Positions 42,772-52,255 of a stretch of 64,000 bases of DNA are shown here, piece by piece; position 1 is the stretch's first letter; each line of letters begins with the position of its first letter. A model generated the notes under the pieces. It searched no databases and was not told the origin of the DNA. It saw only the letters and a list, made by a program, of their open reading frames with translations. The translations under genes and the position numbers were made by a program. The DNA lies in contig NZ_QUQV01000001.1 in the NCBI RefSeq assembly GCF_003400205.1, positions 660,552 through 724,551 of the forward strand, given 5' to 3'. This DNA is from Bacillus sp. HNG. Its GTDB lineage: Bacteria > Bacillota > Bacilli > Bacillales > Bacillaceae_L.

Positions 42772-42844
42772 GCCAATTTCCCCTTACTACACGTCGAATC
42801 GTGTTCTTATTTACCTATCCTGCCCCAAAATGGTGTCTGCCCAT

Positions 42845-42883
42845 CAAAAAAGCTACCTAAGAAACATCCTTAGGTAGCTTTTT
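42845..42883 (-). terminator. Intrinsic terminator of the LTA synthase gene
   Basis: The stem AAAAAGCTACCTAAG/CTTAGGTAGCTTTTT directly follows the stop codon, with a short loop and a T-run. Confidence 0.9.
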
Positions 42884-42888
42884 AATCA

Positions 42889-44850
42889 TTATTCGGCTGA
42901 TTCCTCACCATCAATCAAATAATTGTAATCTGAACGATTAACCGGCTCAAATCCTTGTGGTGTGTAGAATCGTAACAAGTCACCATTTACAACCTTATCA
43001 GAAGTTGCTAACTTTTCTTCTACGATGTCCTGAAGCTTTTTCGCAGTGTCTAGCTGGTCTTCTGTGATTTCAACACCTGTTGTTGAATCATAAAACTTTC
43101 CATCAACTGCGGAAATAGTTGGACTTACGAAATCACCATTACGGAATGGAATCACTTGATCATGTTGTTCAGAAAGTAAGTCTGTTCCGAATTGCATATA
43201 ATCCTTCGTATCAATTCCAAGTAAGTGTAGGAGTGTTGGCAGAAGGTCAATTTGTCCACCATATTGGTGTTGAACCCCACCTTCCATACCTGGAACTCGG
43301 ATGAACAATGGTACCCGTTGAAGGGAAGCACTATCAAATGGTGTAATTTCTTCTTTTTCCAGCACTTGCCTCATGGCTTTATTATGGTTTTCGGAAATAC
43401 CATAATGGTCACCGTACATAATGATAATTGAATTATCGTATAAGCCTTTTTCTTTTAAATCATTGAAGAATTGCTCTAATGCTTCATCTGCATATCGAGC
43501 CGTTTGGAAATATCCATCAACAGAACGATCACCTGTTGTATGAGGCGCAATCGTTGCATCCTCTTCATTAATTTTATATGGGTAGTGATGCGTTACAGTA
43601 ATAAATTTTGTATAAAACGGCTGTGGTAATGTGTCTAATAAATCTGCTGATTGCTCATAAAATGGTTTATCCATTAGTCCATATTCAGCAAGGTCTTCTG
43701 GATTCATTTGATAATAACTTGAATCAAAGAAATGATCATAACCAAATGACTTATAAATTTCATTTCGATTCCAGAAACTTCCTGAGTTTCCGTGGAATAC
43801 AGCAGATGTATAACCTTCTTGTCCAAGGATTGCTGGAGCAGCTTGATATGTGTTCAAGCCTTTCGTTGTAAAAGCTGATCCTTGCGGTAAACCATATAAT
43901 GAGTTTTCAAGAAGAAATTCCGCATCAGCTGTCTTACCTTGTGCAGTCTGATGGAAGAAATTATCAAAGTAAAGTGTATTTCCTTCATTCACTAATGAAT
44001 TTAAGAAAGGTGTTACCTCTTCCCCGTTTAGCTTGTAATTGATTAAGAAATTTTGCATGGACTCAAGGTGAAGATAAATAACGTTCATGCCTTTACCTGC
44101 TCCAAAATATTCTGGATTTGGCTCAGCATAGTTTGCTTTTGTATAGTTAATTACTTCAATGCTATCATTACTATCCGCTAATGCTCTTTGTGTAGAAGCC
44201 TTTGTACTTTGAACTGCATCGTAAATCGTGTAGTTATACATACCTAAATATTTCACGATATAATGGCGGTCAAATCCACGTGTTAATAGCTGTGGACGAT
44301 CAGCCTCTGCAAGAGTAAGGTTAACAACTGAAATTAAAATCGCAAATGCAAATAATGCAGCTACTTTTAAACCTTTCATACTACTTGCTGTCGTCTCAGT
44401 CTTCACTTTTTTAAATAAAACCAGTCCTAGAAGGACGAAAAAGTCAATAAAGAATAAGAAATCATATGGTTTTAAAAGTGAAACAACACTTCCACTCACA
44501 TCACCAAAGTTCTGTGTTTGGAACAATGTTGGCAATGTAATGAAGTCACTAAAGAAACGGTAATAAACAATATTCGCGTATAAAAGGAAAGACATTAGAA
44601 AATAAAGAATGAGAAGTCGTCTATTTCTCTTTTTCTCTTTCCCTAAGAATGCTAGACCTAAAAAGAATAAAGCCGATCCAAGAGGATTCAAAATCAATAA
44701 AAAAGTCTGTAATGAATTATCAATATTTAAGTTAAATTCGGTTGATTGTGAAATGAATGTTTTAATCCAAAGCAATAACACTGCTAATAAGTAGAAGCCA
44801 AAAAAGCTAGTGAAGATATTTTGACCACGTTTTAGAAAATTCTTTTTCAT
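42889..44850 (-). CDS. ltaS: Lipoteichoic acid synthase (LtaS family)
   Basis: About 653 residues. Five hydrophobic segments fill the first 190 residues, followed by the extracellular sulfatase-fold domain. Metal and catalytic residues visible are YLHLESMQNF (glutamate), TAQGKTADAEF with the catalytic threonine near residue 307, and MYGDHYG near residue 475. It polymerises glycerol phosphate from phosphatidylglycerol onto a glycolipid anchor. The start at 44850 follows AGGTAGGTG. It is monocistronic with a clear terminator. Which Bacillus paralogue (LtaS, YfnI, YqgS, YvgJ) it equals cannot be decided. Confidence 0.9.
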   Translation of the reverse strand: MKKNFLKRGQNIFTSFFGFYLLAVLLLWIKTFISQSTEFNLNIDNSLQTFLLILNPLGSALFFLGLAFLGKEKKRNRRLLILYFLMSFLLYANIVYYRFFSDFITLPTLFQTQNFGDVSGSVVSLLKPYDFLFFIDFFVLLGLVLFKKVKTETTASSMKGLKVAALFAFAILISVVNLTLAEADRPQLLTRGFDRHYIVKYLGMYNYTIYDAVQSTKASTQRALADSNDSIEVINYTKANYAEPNPEYFGAGKGMNVIYLHLESMQNFLINYKLNGEEVTPFLNSLVNEGNTLYFDNFFHQTAQGKTADAEFLLENSLYGLPQGSAFTTKGLNTYQAAPAILGQEGYTSAVFHGNSGSFWNRNEIYKSFGYDHFFDSSYYQMNPEDLAEYGLMDKPFYEQSADLLDTLPQPFYTKFITVTHHYPYKINEEDATIAPHTTGDRSVDGYFQTARYADEALEQFFNDLKEKGLYDNSIIIMYGDHYGISENHNKAMRQVLEKEEITPFDSASLQRVPLFIRVPGMEGGVQHQYGGQIDLLPTLLHLLGIDTKDYMQFGTDLLSEQHDQVIPFRNGDFVSPTISAVDGKFYDSTTGVEITEDQLDTAKKLQDIVEEKLATSDKVVNGDLLRFYTPQGFEPVNRSDYNYLIDGEESAE

Positions 44851-45203
44851 GATTGCACCTACCTTCAATCTAAACAAAAATTATTTCAATAACTAAAATC
44901 GTAAAAACTATTTTACCAAGCAAATATGAACAAATTATTAACAAATGTAATTTAATTTACATAAGCGATACATTCACTTACTTTACTACGTTTCGTCAAA
45001 AAGTCAATAGTTCTAGAAAACCCCGAAATTTTCTTGCAACTTATGTATTCCCTTACACACCAGCCTGTACACCGTATTTACAAACTTTTATAAAATACGT
45101 TACATCCTTCTTATTTATGATCATTTTTTCTTTACAAAAGAAAGCAAAAACAAAGACGTAAAGATTCCTTTCAATTATACTACTATAAAAGGAATTACTT
45201 TAA
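44851..45203. other. Divergent promoter region between ltaS and a metallophosphoesterase gene
   Basis: On the minus strand TTGACT (45007-45002) and TAAAGT (44985-44980), 16 bases apart, could drive ltaS. A near-palindrome TGTAATTTAATTTACA (44946-44961) lies downstream of it and could be a regulator site. Nothing else was recognised. Confidence 0.4.
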
Positions 45204-46301
45204 ATGGAAAGGGCTATTCGAACTATGTTTATTCTAGCAATTCTCCTATTTCTCTTGCTTTATAGTGGTATGAGCTTTTATTTTGGGTATATGGGATGGG
45301 TGTGGCTCAAATATTCATTTTCTTTTCGACATAAAAAGACATATACCTTAGTCATTCTGGTTTTATCCTTAACCATTTTTGTTGGTTACTCGACATCATC
45401 AGCTATTCTACAAACGATCGGGTATTATTGGCTTCTCCTCGCAGGATTTGGACTTATCCTCCTACCAATCGCTACCCTTCTCTTTTTTAGATTAAAAAAG
45501 AAAGGCATTCGTGCAATTGGATTCGTGCTACTCTCGGTGTACATCTTGATCTTTAGTTTCAGAACTTTCTATGCTTGGAGTCCTGTTGTACAAACGTATC
45601 AACTTTCGATCGACAAAAATGTCGAACGGGATCGGTTGAAAATTTTAATGGCTTCTGATTTTCACCTCGGGAGTATCGTCGGTAAAAACCATCTTGAAAA
45701 ATTTGTCCATTTAGTAGAAGAAACTCGTCCAGATATTGTGTTGATCCCTGGAGATCTTATCGATGATCACATTGAGCCATTTTTGAAAGAAAACATGGGT
45801 GAGATGATGCGAAAAATCGACGCACCACTTGGCGTCTATGCCACACTTGGAAATCATGACTACTACGGGCAGGATAACAAAAAAATTGTCGAAGAAATGG
45901 AGGAGCTCGAGATTGAGGTTTTAACTGATGAAGTGACGATGATTGAAAACGAAATCTATATAATAGGAAGAAATGATGATACAGATAAAAATCGTGTCGA
46001 AATGACGAAGCTAGTTTCAACACTTGATTCATCCAAACCGATGATTATGCTCGATCATCAGCCGAATGAATTAGATGCTGCACAGGCAAACGGGATCGAC
46101 ATACTTCTGTCAGGACATACCCATCGTGGACAAGTCTTTCCTGGAAATCTAATCACTAACATGCTTTATGAGAATGACTACGGTTTATTGAAAAAAGGAA
46201 ATATGCATTCCATCGTTTCTTCTGGATTTGGAACTTGGGGACCTCCCCTTCGACTTGGAACGAGATCTGAGGTTGTGGTGATTAATGTAGAATTCAAGTA
46301 A
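45204..46301 (+). CDS. Membrane-anchored metallophosphoesterase (YkuE/YaeI-like)
   Basis: A 365-residue protein. Four hydrophobic segments occupy the first 130 residues. The calcineurin-like domain follows with all metal motifs: MASDFHLGS, IVLIPGDLIDD, TLGNHDYYG, MLDHQP and LSGHTHRGQ. Such enzymes hydrolyse phosphate from UDP-sugar or lipid precursors at the envelope; the precise substrate is unknown. A AAAGGAATT ribosome site precedes the ATG. Confidence 0.87.
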   Translation: MERAIRTMFILAILLFLLLYSGMSFYFGYMGWVWLKYSFSFRHKKTYTLVILVLSLTIFVGYSTSSAILQTIGYYWLLLAGFGLILLPIATLLFFRLKKKGIRAIGFVLLSVYILIFSFRTFYAWSPVVQTYQLSIDKNVERDRLKILMASDFHLGSIVGKNHLEKFVHLVEETRPDIVLIPGDLIDDHIEPFLKENMGEMMRKIDAPLGVYATLGNHDYYGQDNKKIVEEMEELEIEVLTDEVTMIENEIYIIGRNDDTDKNRVEMTKLVSTLDSSKPMIMLDHQPNELDAAQANGIDILLSGHTHRGQVFPGNLITNMLYENDYGLLKKGNMHSIVSSGFGTWGPPLRLGTRSEVVVINVEFK

Positions 46302-46304
46302 AAA

Positions 46305-46339
46305 AGCATTACCTTATTTTTAAAGGTAATGCTTTTTTT
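46305..46339. terminator. Bidirectional terminator
   Basis: AAAAAGCATTACCTT and AAGGTAATGCTTTTT pair between two convergent genes, flanked by a T-run on each strand. Confidence 0.85.
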
Positions 46340-46341
46340 CC

Positions 46342-46767
46342 TTAATTAATAGAAGGTGTTGTATTTTCTTTTCCTTTAGAAATCAGTTGATCAAGAGCAA
46401 ATGCCTTCGAACCTGTGATAGCAAGCATCACAGCCATTGCTAGAAACGCTAAATCTAATTCATAACCTGCCATTTGTCCATTCCCTAAAAAGCCTATTGC
46501 AAGTTTCACTTTAACAATGGCACCAACCATTACGATTGCAAATAGGATTGACACAATTCTACTAAATAATCCAAGAACTAACATAATTCCACCAACAAGT
46601 TCAATACCTGCTACGCCATATGCTAAAACACCTGGTAGTCCAATGCTGTCAAACCAACCAACCGTGTTTTCAATTCCGTCTTGAAATTTCACAAGTCCAT
46701 GAATAAAAAATGTAATCCCTAACACAACTCTTATAATTAAACTACCTAATTCAATTTTATTTTCCAT
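46342..46767 (-). CDS. DoxX family membrane protein
   Basis: About 141 residues with four hydrophobic helices and the DoxX pattern RVVLGITFFIHGLVKFQDG, then VAGIELVGGIMLVLGLFSR. Family members are linked to quinone or thiosulfate/disulfide metabolism, but the function here is unknown. The start at 46767 follows GGAGGAATTGGAA and overlaps the esterase gene upstream by eleven bases, indicating one operon. Confidence 0.83.
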   Translation of the reverse strand: MENKIELGSLIIRVVLGITFFIHGLVKFQDGIENTVGWFDSIGLPGVLAYGVAGIELVGGIMLVLGLFSRIVSILFAIVMVGAIVKVKLAIGFLGNGQMAGYELDLAFLAMAVMLAITGSKAFALDQLISKGKENTTPSIN

Positions 46768-47422
46768 TTCCAATTCCTCCATTTTTTAATTCGTTCGTGA
46801 TCCATTCCCTCAAATCACGATAATTTTGTAGTGATAAGGTGTGTCCTTCTGGATAGGAATGAAAGCTCACATTCGCTCCAAGCTTTTCAAAAAACTCCTT
46901 GCTCTCCACTCCCCATTGATACGGCAACACAGGGTCTTGTTGCCCATGCGAAATAAAGATTGAAAGATTTTCGACAGATTGAATGTCATATTCCTCTTTT
47001 ACAAATCGAGGAATATACCCGCTCAAAGCGACAATGCCCTTAATTCTGTCTCCTAATGAAAGCCCTAAAGTCATCGAAACGATTGCTCCTTGACTGAATC
47101 CTAGTAAATAGACGTTTTCTTGATCAATCGGATAGCTTTGCGCAGTATAATCAAGAAAATGTGTGAGTTGATCAATACTCTGGTCAAATACTTCTCTGTG
47201 CGGTTTGCCATAACCTTCAATTGTAAAAAAGGCATAGCCTGGTGGTTGTGGTAATGGCCCACGAATACTAAAAATATAAAATAACTCCTCCAAGCCTTTT
47301 GTTAATGAGAGGAGATCTTGTTCATTGCTCCCCATCCCATGCATTAAAAACAACGCAGGGTATTTTTTATTCGGTTCAATTGTTGAAGGATTACGTAGTT
47401 CATAAACAAAAGGTGAATTCAA
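46757..47422 (-). CDS. Phospholipase/carboxylesterase-family alpha/beta hydrolase
   Basis: A 221-residue serine hydrolase. LFLMHGMGSNEQDL gives the oxyanion loop, LLGFSQGAIVSMTLG the nucleophile elbow GFSQG, FISHGQQDPVLPYQWG the aspartate and YPEGHTLSL the histidine. It is a cytoplasmic carboxylesterase/phospholipase type. Translation appears to start at TTG after GGAAGGA. It overlaps doxX by eleven bases. Confidence 0.85.
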   Translation of the reverse strand: MNSPFVYELRNPSTIEPNKKYPALFLMHGMGSNEQDLLSLTKGLEELFYIFSIRGPLPQPPGYAFFTIEGYGKPHREVFDQSIDQLTHFLDYTAQSYPIDQENVYLLGFSQGAIVSMTLGLSLGDRIKGIVALSGYIPRFVKEEYDIQSVENLSIFISHGQQDPVLPYQWGVESKEFFEKLGANVSFHSYPEGHTLSLQNYRDLREWITNELKNGGIGNGK

Positions 47423-47661
47423 TTCAAATCAGTCCTTCCTTCATCATATTTAGTTAAAGTATCCCCACAGCGTAGTATTTATATAGAAATAAAATATTCG
47501 TATGAAGAAACACGAAGGCAAAAAAAGAAAACCTCTAGGGTTTGTTTCATAATATGAATATTTGTTGTTTATAAGATAACAAGACCTATGGTAGATTGTC
47601 AACAGTTTTTTTGCTAATATAAAAATATGTTTCCTACTAGAATACAAGTGAGGTACAAATT

Positions 47662-48201
47662 ATGGATATTGGCACTAAAATTCGCGCAATACGAAATCGC
47701 AAAAAAATAACCATCGCCCAAATGTGTGAAGGTACTGGCCTTTCCAAGGGATTCATCAGCAATGTTGAAAATAACAATACCTCTCCATCAATTAATACAT
47801 TAAAAACAATTTCGGATTTCTTAGAAGTTCCGCTTCCCTACTTATTATTAGAAAAGAAGGAACATATGCGGGTTGTTCGTAAGGATGCTCGTACAAAAAC
47901 ATCTTTTAATCATTTACAAGTGGAACATCTCACCTCCAAGGGTGGCTTGCGCATGATGATTGTCGAATGTCCGCCAGGCGCTTCCATGGGAGAACCGAAC
48001 GCTCATGAAGGAGAAGAATGTCATTTAGTCTTAAAAGGAAAAATTCTCGCGGAACAAGGAGAGGATTCCGTTGTCGTAGAAGAAGGAGACTCCTTCAGCT
48101 GGAATGCCAGTGTTCCCCATTTTGTAAAAAACATAGGAGAAACAACGGCAGTGATTTTGATCTCTGTCTATTCCGATTCAGAATTGAATGATATTTTATA
48201 G
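47662..48201 (+). CDS. XRE-family transcriptional regulator with cupin domain
   Basis: A 179-residue regulator. Residues 5-60 form a helix-turn-helix (IGTKIRAIRNRKKITIAQMCE, recognition helix GLSKGFISNVENNNTSPSI given by key residues only). Residues 105-175 form a cupin barrel with ECPPGASMGEPNAHEGEECHLV (key HEGEE) and SWNASVPHFVKN. The cupin probably senses a small ligand. Divergent from the esterase/DoxX operon, it may regulate those genes. A GTGAGG ribosome site is present. Confidence 0.87.
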   Translation: MDIGTKIRAIRNRKKITIAQMCEGTGLSKGFISNVENNNTSPSINTLKTISDFLEVPLPYLLLEKKEHMRVVRKDARTKTSFNHLQVEHLTSKGGLRMMIVECPPGASMGEPNAHEGEECHLVLKGKILAEQGEDSVVVEEGDSFSWNASVPHFVKNIGETTAVILISVYSDSELNDIL

Positions 48202-48211
48202 GTTTGTTTTA

Positions 48212-48240
48212 AGTCTGCGGAAATCGCAGGCTTTTTTTCT
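48212..48240 (+). terminator. Intrinsic terminator of the XRE-cupin gene
   Basis: AGTCTGCG and CGCAGGCT pair around five bases and are followed by TTTTTTT. Confidence 0.8.
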
Positions 48241-48242
48241 TT

Positions 48243-48330
48243 GTTAACGTTTGTTCGGCTACCATTAAGAAAAAAACTTTGACATCGTTTTAAAAATCAT
48301 GTACATTATCTAATGTACGAACATTATTAA
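48243..48330 (+). promoter_or_regulatory. guaC promoter with possible PurR boxes
   Basis: TTGACA at about 48280 is followed 17 bases later by TACATTAT. The sequence TACGAACATTA downstream and, on the opposite strand at about 48247-48258, AGCCGAACAAACG both resemble the PurBox core CCGAACAAT. Spacing (about 60 bases) and orientation are not the classic pair, so PurR control is only suggested. Confidence 0.4.
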
Positions 48331-48370
48331 ATAACAAAGAAAACAATATTCGGTTTTAGGAGTGTTTTTA

Positions 48371-49354
48371 ATGGATAATGTATTTGATTACGAAGATATT
48401 CAATTAATCCCAGCAAAATGTATTGTAAACAGTCGTTCAGAGTGTGACACAACAGTTGAATTTGGTGGACACACCTTTAAACTTCCGGTCGTTCCTGCTA
48501 ATATGCAGACCATTATAGATGAGAAAATCGCATTATTTTTAGCTGAAAATGGCTATTTCTATATTATGCACCGTTTCAACCCAGAAAAACGTGTTGGTTT
48601 TATTAAAGATATGCAATCCCGCGGGTTAATCGCCTCAATCAGCGTCGGTGTTAAGCCTGAGGAATATGCGTTCATCGAACAACTTGTTGAAGAAAACCTT
48701 GTACCAGAATTTATCACGATTGATATTGCTCACGGTCATTCAAACTCAGTCATTGAAATGATAAAGCATATTAAGGCTCACCTGCCAAAGAGCTTTGTCA
48801 TCGCTGGTAACGTTGGTACTCCAGAAGCGGTAAGAGAATTAGAAAATGCTGGAGCTGACGCAACAAAGGTTGGGATTGGACCTGGTAAGGTGTGTATCAC
48901 GAAAATCAAAACTGGTTTCGGAACTGGTGGCTGGCAGCTAGCAGCACTTCGTTGGTGTGCAAAAGCTGCAACAAAGCCTGTAATTGCAGATGGGGGTATT
49001 CGTACTCACGGTGATATCGCAAAATCAGTCCGCTTCGGTGCGAAAATGGTCATGATCGGTTCCCTATTCGCTGGACATGAAGAATCACCTGGTGAAACAA
49101 AAGAAGTTGAAGGTAAACTAGTGAAAGAATATTTCGGTTCCGCTTCTGAATTCCAAAAAGGCGAAAAGAAGAATGTGGAAGGTAAGAAAATCTACGTTGA
49201 GCACAAAGGCTCACTAAAAGATACACTTAAAGAAATGGAGCAAGACTTACAATCTGCTATCTCTTACTCCGGCGGAAACAAACTAGATTCCATCCGCCAC
49301 GTCGACTACGTCGTCGTCAAAAACTCAATCTTCAACGGCGACCGAATTTATTAA
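48371..49354 (+). CDS. guaC: GMP reductase GuaC
   Basis: About 327 residues of the IMPDH/GMP reductase barrel, converting GMP to IMP with release of ammonia. Hallmarks are [37 protein letters not shown], the catalytic loop [20 protein letters not shown] with its cysteine, and [14 protein letters not shown]; no CBS domains, as expected for GuaC. The start at 48371 follows TAGGAGTG. Possible PurR sites lie upstream. Confidence 0.95.
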   Translation: MDNVFDYEDIQLIPAKCIVNSRSECDTTVEFGGHTFKLPVVPANMQTIIDEKIALFLAENGYFYIMHRFNPEKRVGFIKDMQSRGLIASISVGVKPEEYAFIEQLVEENLVPEFITIDIAHGHSNSVIEMIKHIKAHLPKSFVIAGNVGTPEAVRELENAGADATKVGIGPGKVCITKIKTGFGTGGWQLAALRWCAKAATKPVIADGGIRTHGDIAKSVRFGAKMVMIGSLFAGHEESPGETKEVEGKLVKEYFGSASEFQKGEKKNVEGKKIYVEHKGSLKDTLKEMEQDLQSAISYSGGNKLDSIRHVDYVVVKNSIFNGDRIY

Positions 49355-49742
49355 GGACCAACGTGCTATAGGTACCTGGGGTGCCAGGGTGCCAAGGGTG
49401 CCATGGGGACGGTTCTTGTGGTCCCCTGGACTACGACACTTCTCAACTAAGCATATTTTTGAAAAGGGAACCCCCGGGTATGTTCCCTAACAGGTTCACT
49501 TGTGAGGTGCAAAACGTTAAATCACAGACAAATCACAGTATATTTCACAGTCAAAAAGGCTTAGAGTTATTTTCAACCCTAAGCCTTTTTGGTATTATCT
49601 TATAAAACTAAACCAGCTAATAGGATGTCAATATTTTTCTGTAAAATTGTTATGTACTTAATGATATACTAAAAGTGCTCATGCCAAATAACCTTCCTAT
49701 TCCGTAATGGAAGGTTTTTCATGTATTGCTTAATTGTCACTT
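49355..49742. other. Intergenic: GGTGCC repeats and guaC terminator
   Basis: After guaC there is a GC-rich stretch (49376-49430) with three GGGTGCCA units and GGGGAC/GTCCCC arms. A strong terminator-like hairpin, AAAAAGGCTTAGAG...CCTAAGCCTTTTT, lies at 49553-49590. The remaining bases are AT-rich and probably form the IS110 element's distal end. Confidence 0.5.
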
Positions 49743-50945
49743 TTATTCTAAATCAAGGAAAGTTTCTTTACGTTTTAGTAAGGCATAAATCCAATGAATA
49801 AGTTTGTTTATACATGCAATCACAGCTACTTTAAAGGGCTTTCCTTCATCTCGCTTTCTATCATAGAACTCTTTTAACTTCTTATTGCGAGAGCCCCTAA
49901 TTCCACAGAGAACAGCCATATATAATGCATGTCGTAACCTACTTGAACCTCTTTTGGTAATCCGATTTATCGTCGCTGTAAATTTACCAGACGAATGTAC
50001 ACTCGGATCAATTCCAGAGAAGGCAACCAGTTTTTTAGGATGATTAAACCTCTCAACCTCACCAATTTCGGAAAGAATCGTTGCAGCGATTTTTTTGCCA
50101 ATCCCAGAGATTGATTGGATAATCTTATATTCTTCTATTTCTCCTGCCAGGGCATCTATTTGATCATCTAACTTTGCTAGATGCTCTTGGTACTGGAGAA
50201 GCATCTGAATATACATTTCAAGACTTATCAAATGACTCTGATACAATGTATTTTTAAATGGATTACGCTGTGCCGCTTCAATCAGTTTCTTCGCCCTTTC
50301 ATGTGCCCAACGCTCTGAACGAGTTATACATAAACCCGCAATCTTATCTGTTAAATTACGCTCCCCAGCTTGTAACACGGATTCGGATGTTTTAAATTCC
50401 AATAAAGTATTTAAAGAGACTTTCGAATACATATCTCCGAATACACCTTTATATTCAGGGAAAACTTGATCTAATATGGCATGGAACTGTAATTTAGCTT
50501 GCACATACAGACCCGTAATTGTATCGTGTTGTCTAGTTAGATTACGAAGGTTTAAGAGTTGAATACCCCTTTTCTTATAAGGTTCCAGATCCTCTTTGTA
50601 ATACAACTCACATAAGTGAAAAGCATCAATCGCATCTGTTTTCACCTTTCGCAAGCTCGATTTTTTTGCCTGATAAGACAGTAATGGATTGATCATAATA
50701 TACAAGTAATTCTTTTCCTCTAAAAACTGAATTATAGGAGCGTGATAATGACCCGTTGATTCCAATATCACCGTTGGCTCCAACCCTGATTCATTTTCTA
50801 CCTCTTTTAAAAAATGAAGTAAGGAATCTAAAGCCTCATTGGTGTGCGATACTTTAAAACTTTTTCTGTAAGGCTTACCCTTATCTAAAAATGCTTGGAC
50901 TTGACTTTCCCCTCTTGAAACATCCAGACCAACTACTGGATTCAT
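49743..50945 (-). CDS. IS110-family transposase
   Basis: A 400-residue DEDD recombinase. The N-terminal RuvC-like domain starts NPVVGLDVSRGESQVQAF with the first aspartate and has ILESTGHYHAPI with the glutamate and KVKTDAIDAFHLCELY with the later aspartates. The C-terminal Transposase_20 part shows IIQSISGIGKKIAATILSEIGEV and FSGIDPSVHSSGKF. Length is full. An AGAGGAAGAG ribosome site precedes the ATG. Confidence 0.9.
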   Translation of the reverse strand: MNPVVGLDVSRGESQVQAFLDKGKPYRKSFKVSHTNEALDSLLHFLKEVENESGLEPTVILESTGHYHAPIIQFLEEKNYLYIMINPLLSYQAKKSSLRKVKTDAIDAFHLCELYYKEDLEPYKKRGIQLLNLRNLTRQHDTITGLYVQAKLQFHAILDQVFPEYKGVFGDMYSKVSLNTLLEFKTSESVLQAGERNLTDKIAGLCITRSERWAHERAKKLIEAAQRNPFKNTLYQSHLISLEMYIQMLLQYQEHLAKLDDQIDALAGEIEEYKIIQSISGIGKKIAATILSEIGEVERFNHPKKLVAFSGIDPSVHSSGKFTATINRITKRGSSRLRHALYMAVLCGIRGSRNKKLKEFYDRKRDEGKPFKVAVIACINKLIHWIYALLKRKETFLDLE

Positions 50946-51140
50946 TATTTATCTCTTCCTCTCACAATTTATTTACCAGTAACCCCTATTCCACCTTGAA
51001 GTATCATAGCTTCGCTTGTTATACGAGATCTACGTCCCAACCAGCCTCAAACATGTTTCTACAAGTAGGGGGTGGACAGTTTAGTTGACGGGATCAATGC
51101 CCCACGCACCCGTACGTCCTACCCTGGCTACTGCTATAAT
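50946..51140 (-). ncRNA. Candidate IS110 bridge-RNA region
   Basis: IS110 elements encode a structured bridge RNA in the non-coding end next to the recombinase gene, and this 195-base flank upstream of the transposase is the natural site. It contains several short complementary segments such as AGTAACCCC/GGGGGT and GACGGGATC stretches. The fold and the two target/donor loops cannot be defined by eye. Confidence 0.4.
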
Positions 51141-51156
51141 AGAATCTATTAAAAAA

Positions 51157-51186
51157 AGGTCAACCAGTAAAAACTGGTTAACCTTA
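51157..51186. terminator. Hairpin beside the IS110 element
   Basis: AAGGTCAACCAGT and ACTGGTTAACCTT pair with four bases between, with an A/T-rich flank on each side. Confidence 0.5.
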
Positions 51187-51278
51187 TAATACGAATGCAC
51201 CTGTTAGTCATCCATAAAGCAGAGATTCACCACAGAAAATAAAATTTATTTACGTTCTTTCAGGATAGATTAATAACA

Positions 51279-51845
51279 TTACTTTGTAAAAGATAAGCCC
51301 TTTCCAACAGGTTGAATTGAATTTATTACTGCTTCTCCTACTTTCTTACTTATCAATCTTTCAATTATCCATCCAACTAAATATTGTACGGCTAAGCAAC
51401 CAGCCGCAGTTGCGATATTTTTTTCAACAATAAATGATTCTTCGACAACGGTAACATTAAATTTTTGTAATTCCTTTTTCGCTGTTGGGTAAGTGGTTGC
51501 AGTCATACCGTCTAATAAACCAAGAGCTCCTAAAATAAGTGCTCCAGAACACATAGAACCTACTAACTGTTTCGATGGATTTATTTTTAGTCTTTTAAGA
51601 TAATTTTCATCCTTATATAGTCTCCTCGTACCTGGACCACTGGCAAATAAAATTGCATCTGCATTTCTTAGTTCATCAATAGATGAATGGATTGGAACTG
51701 TAAGACCAGTAACCGAACTATGAGTTTCTTTAGTCCCATAAATTTGAACATTCCATTCAGGATGATTAACACGATTTAATATGTCCCAAGGTAAAAAAAC
51801 ATCAATATCCGTAAAATCATCAAATGCAACAATAGCGACTTCCAT
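51279..51845 (-). CDS. DJ-1/PfpI family protein
   Basis: A 188-residue class-I glutamine-amidotransferase-like protein. MEVAIVAFDDFTDIDVFLPWDIL is the ThiJ-type start, ILFASGPGTRR lies in the middle, and LVGSMCSGALILGALGLLDG carries the nucleophilic cysteine in the SMCSGA elbow. TTYPTAKKEL and ATAAGCLAVQYL follow. Similar proteins are isonitrile hydratases or chaperone/glyoxalase-like enzymes, and the exact function is open. GGAGAGGGAG precedes the ATG. Confidence 0.85.
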   Translation of the reverse strand: MEVAIVAFDDFTDIDVFLPWDILNRVNHPEWNVQIYGTKETHSSVTGLTVPIHSSIDELRNADAILFASGPGTRRLYKDENYLKRLKINPSKQLVGSMCSGALILGALGLLDGMTATTYPTAKKELQKFNVTVVEESFIVEKNIATAAGCLAVQYLVGWIIERLISKKVGEAVINSIQPVGKGLSFTK

Positions 51846-52042
51846 TAAATCTTCTCCCTCTCCTTATAAAGGATAATTTTTTTTGTTAAACTAACCTACA
51901 CCGTTTGTAGAATAAATTCAACAAAAAAGTGCATTAATCCTTCTTGGATCAACGCACCCGTAAGTTAAGCGAAAACCTTCACATTACCTTAACAATATCA
52001 AATCCCTTAATATATAGGGGCATATCAAAAAGACGCCTCCGA

Positions 52043-52175
52043 TTGCTGAAGATCATTGCTTAAATCTTATTCAAGATAAGTTAGCAATAGGTAAGCATTT
52101 GATGTTATCTTCAGCTTTTCCCTGCTCCACACGGAACGTGACAGTTTCCCGTCATCCGCGTTACATCTAACTGTC
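52043..52175 (-). mobile_element. Remnant of a group II intron (domain V-like hairpin)
   Basis: On the minus strand, bases 52160-52132 read CGCGGATGACGGG-AAACTGTCACGTTCCG (shown split). This forms a hairpin with a GAAA tetraloop, an upper TGAC/GTCA stem, a CG bulge and a lower CGGA/TCCG stem, the layout of group II intron domain V. Next to it an imperfect inverted repeat with GCTGAAGAT/ATCTTCAGC ends (52043-52112) follows. No intron-encoded reverse transcriptase is present, so this is a fragment. Confidence 0.5.
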
Positions 52176-52255
52176 CATTATAGTTTATGAGTTCCATGTT
52201 ACTTAAAGTTTGGTCTACTTAATGGGTTCCAAACTCAATATTTCACGGTAATTAA

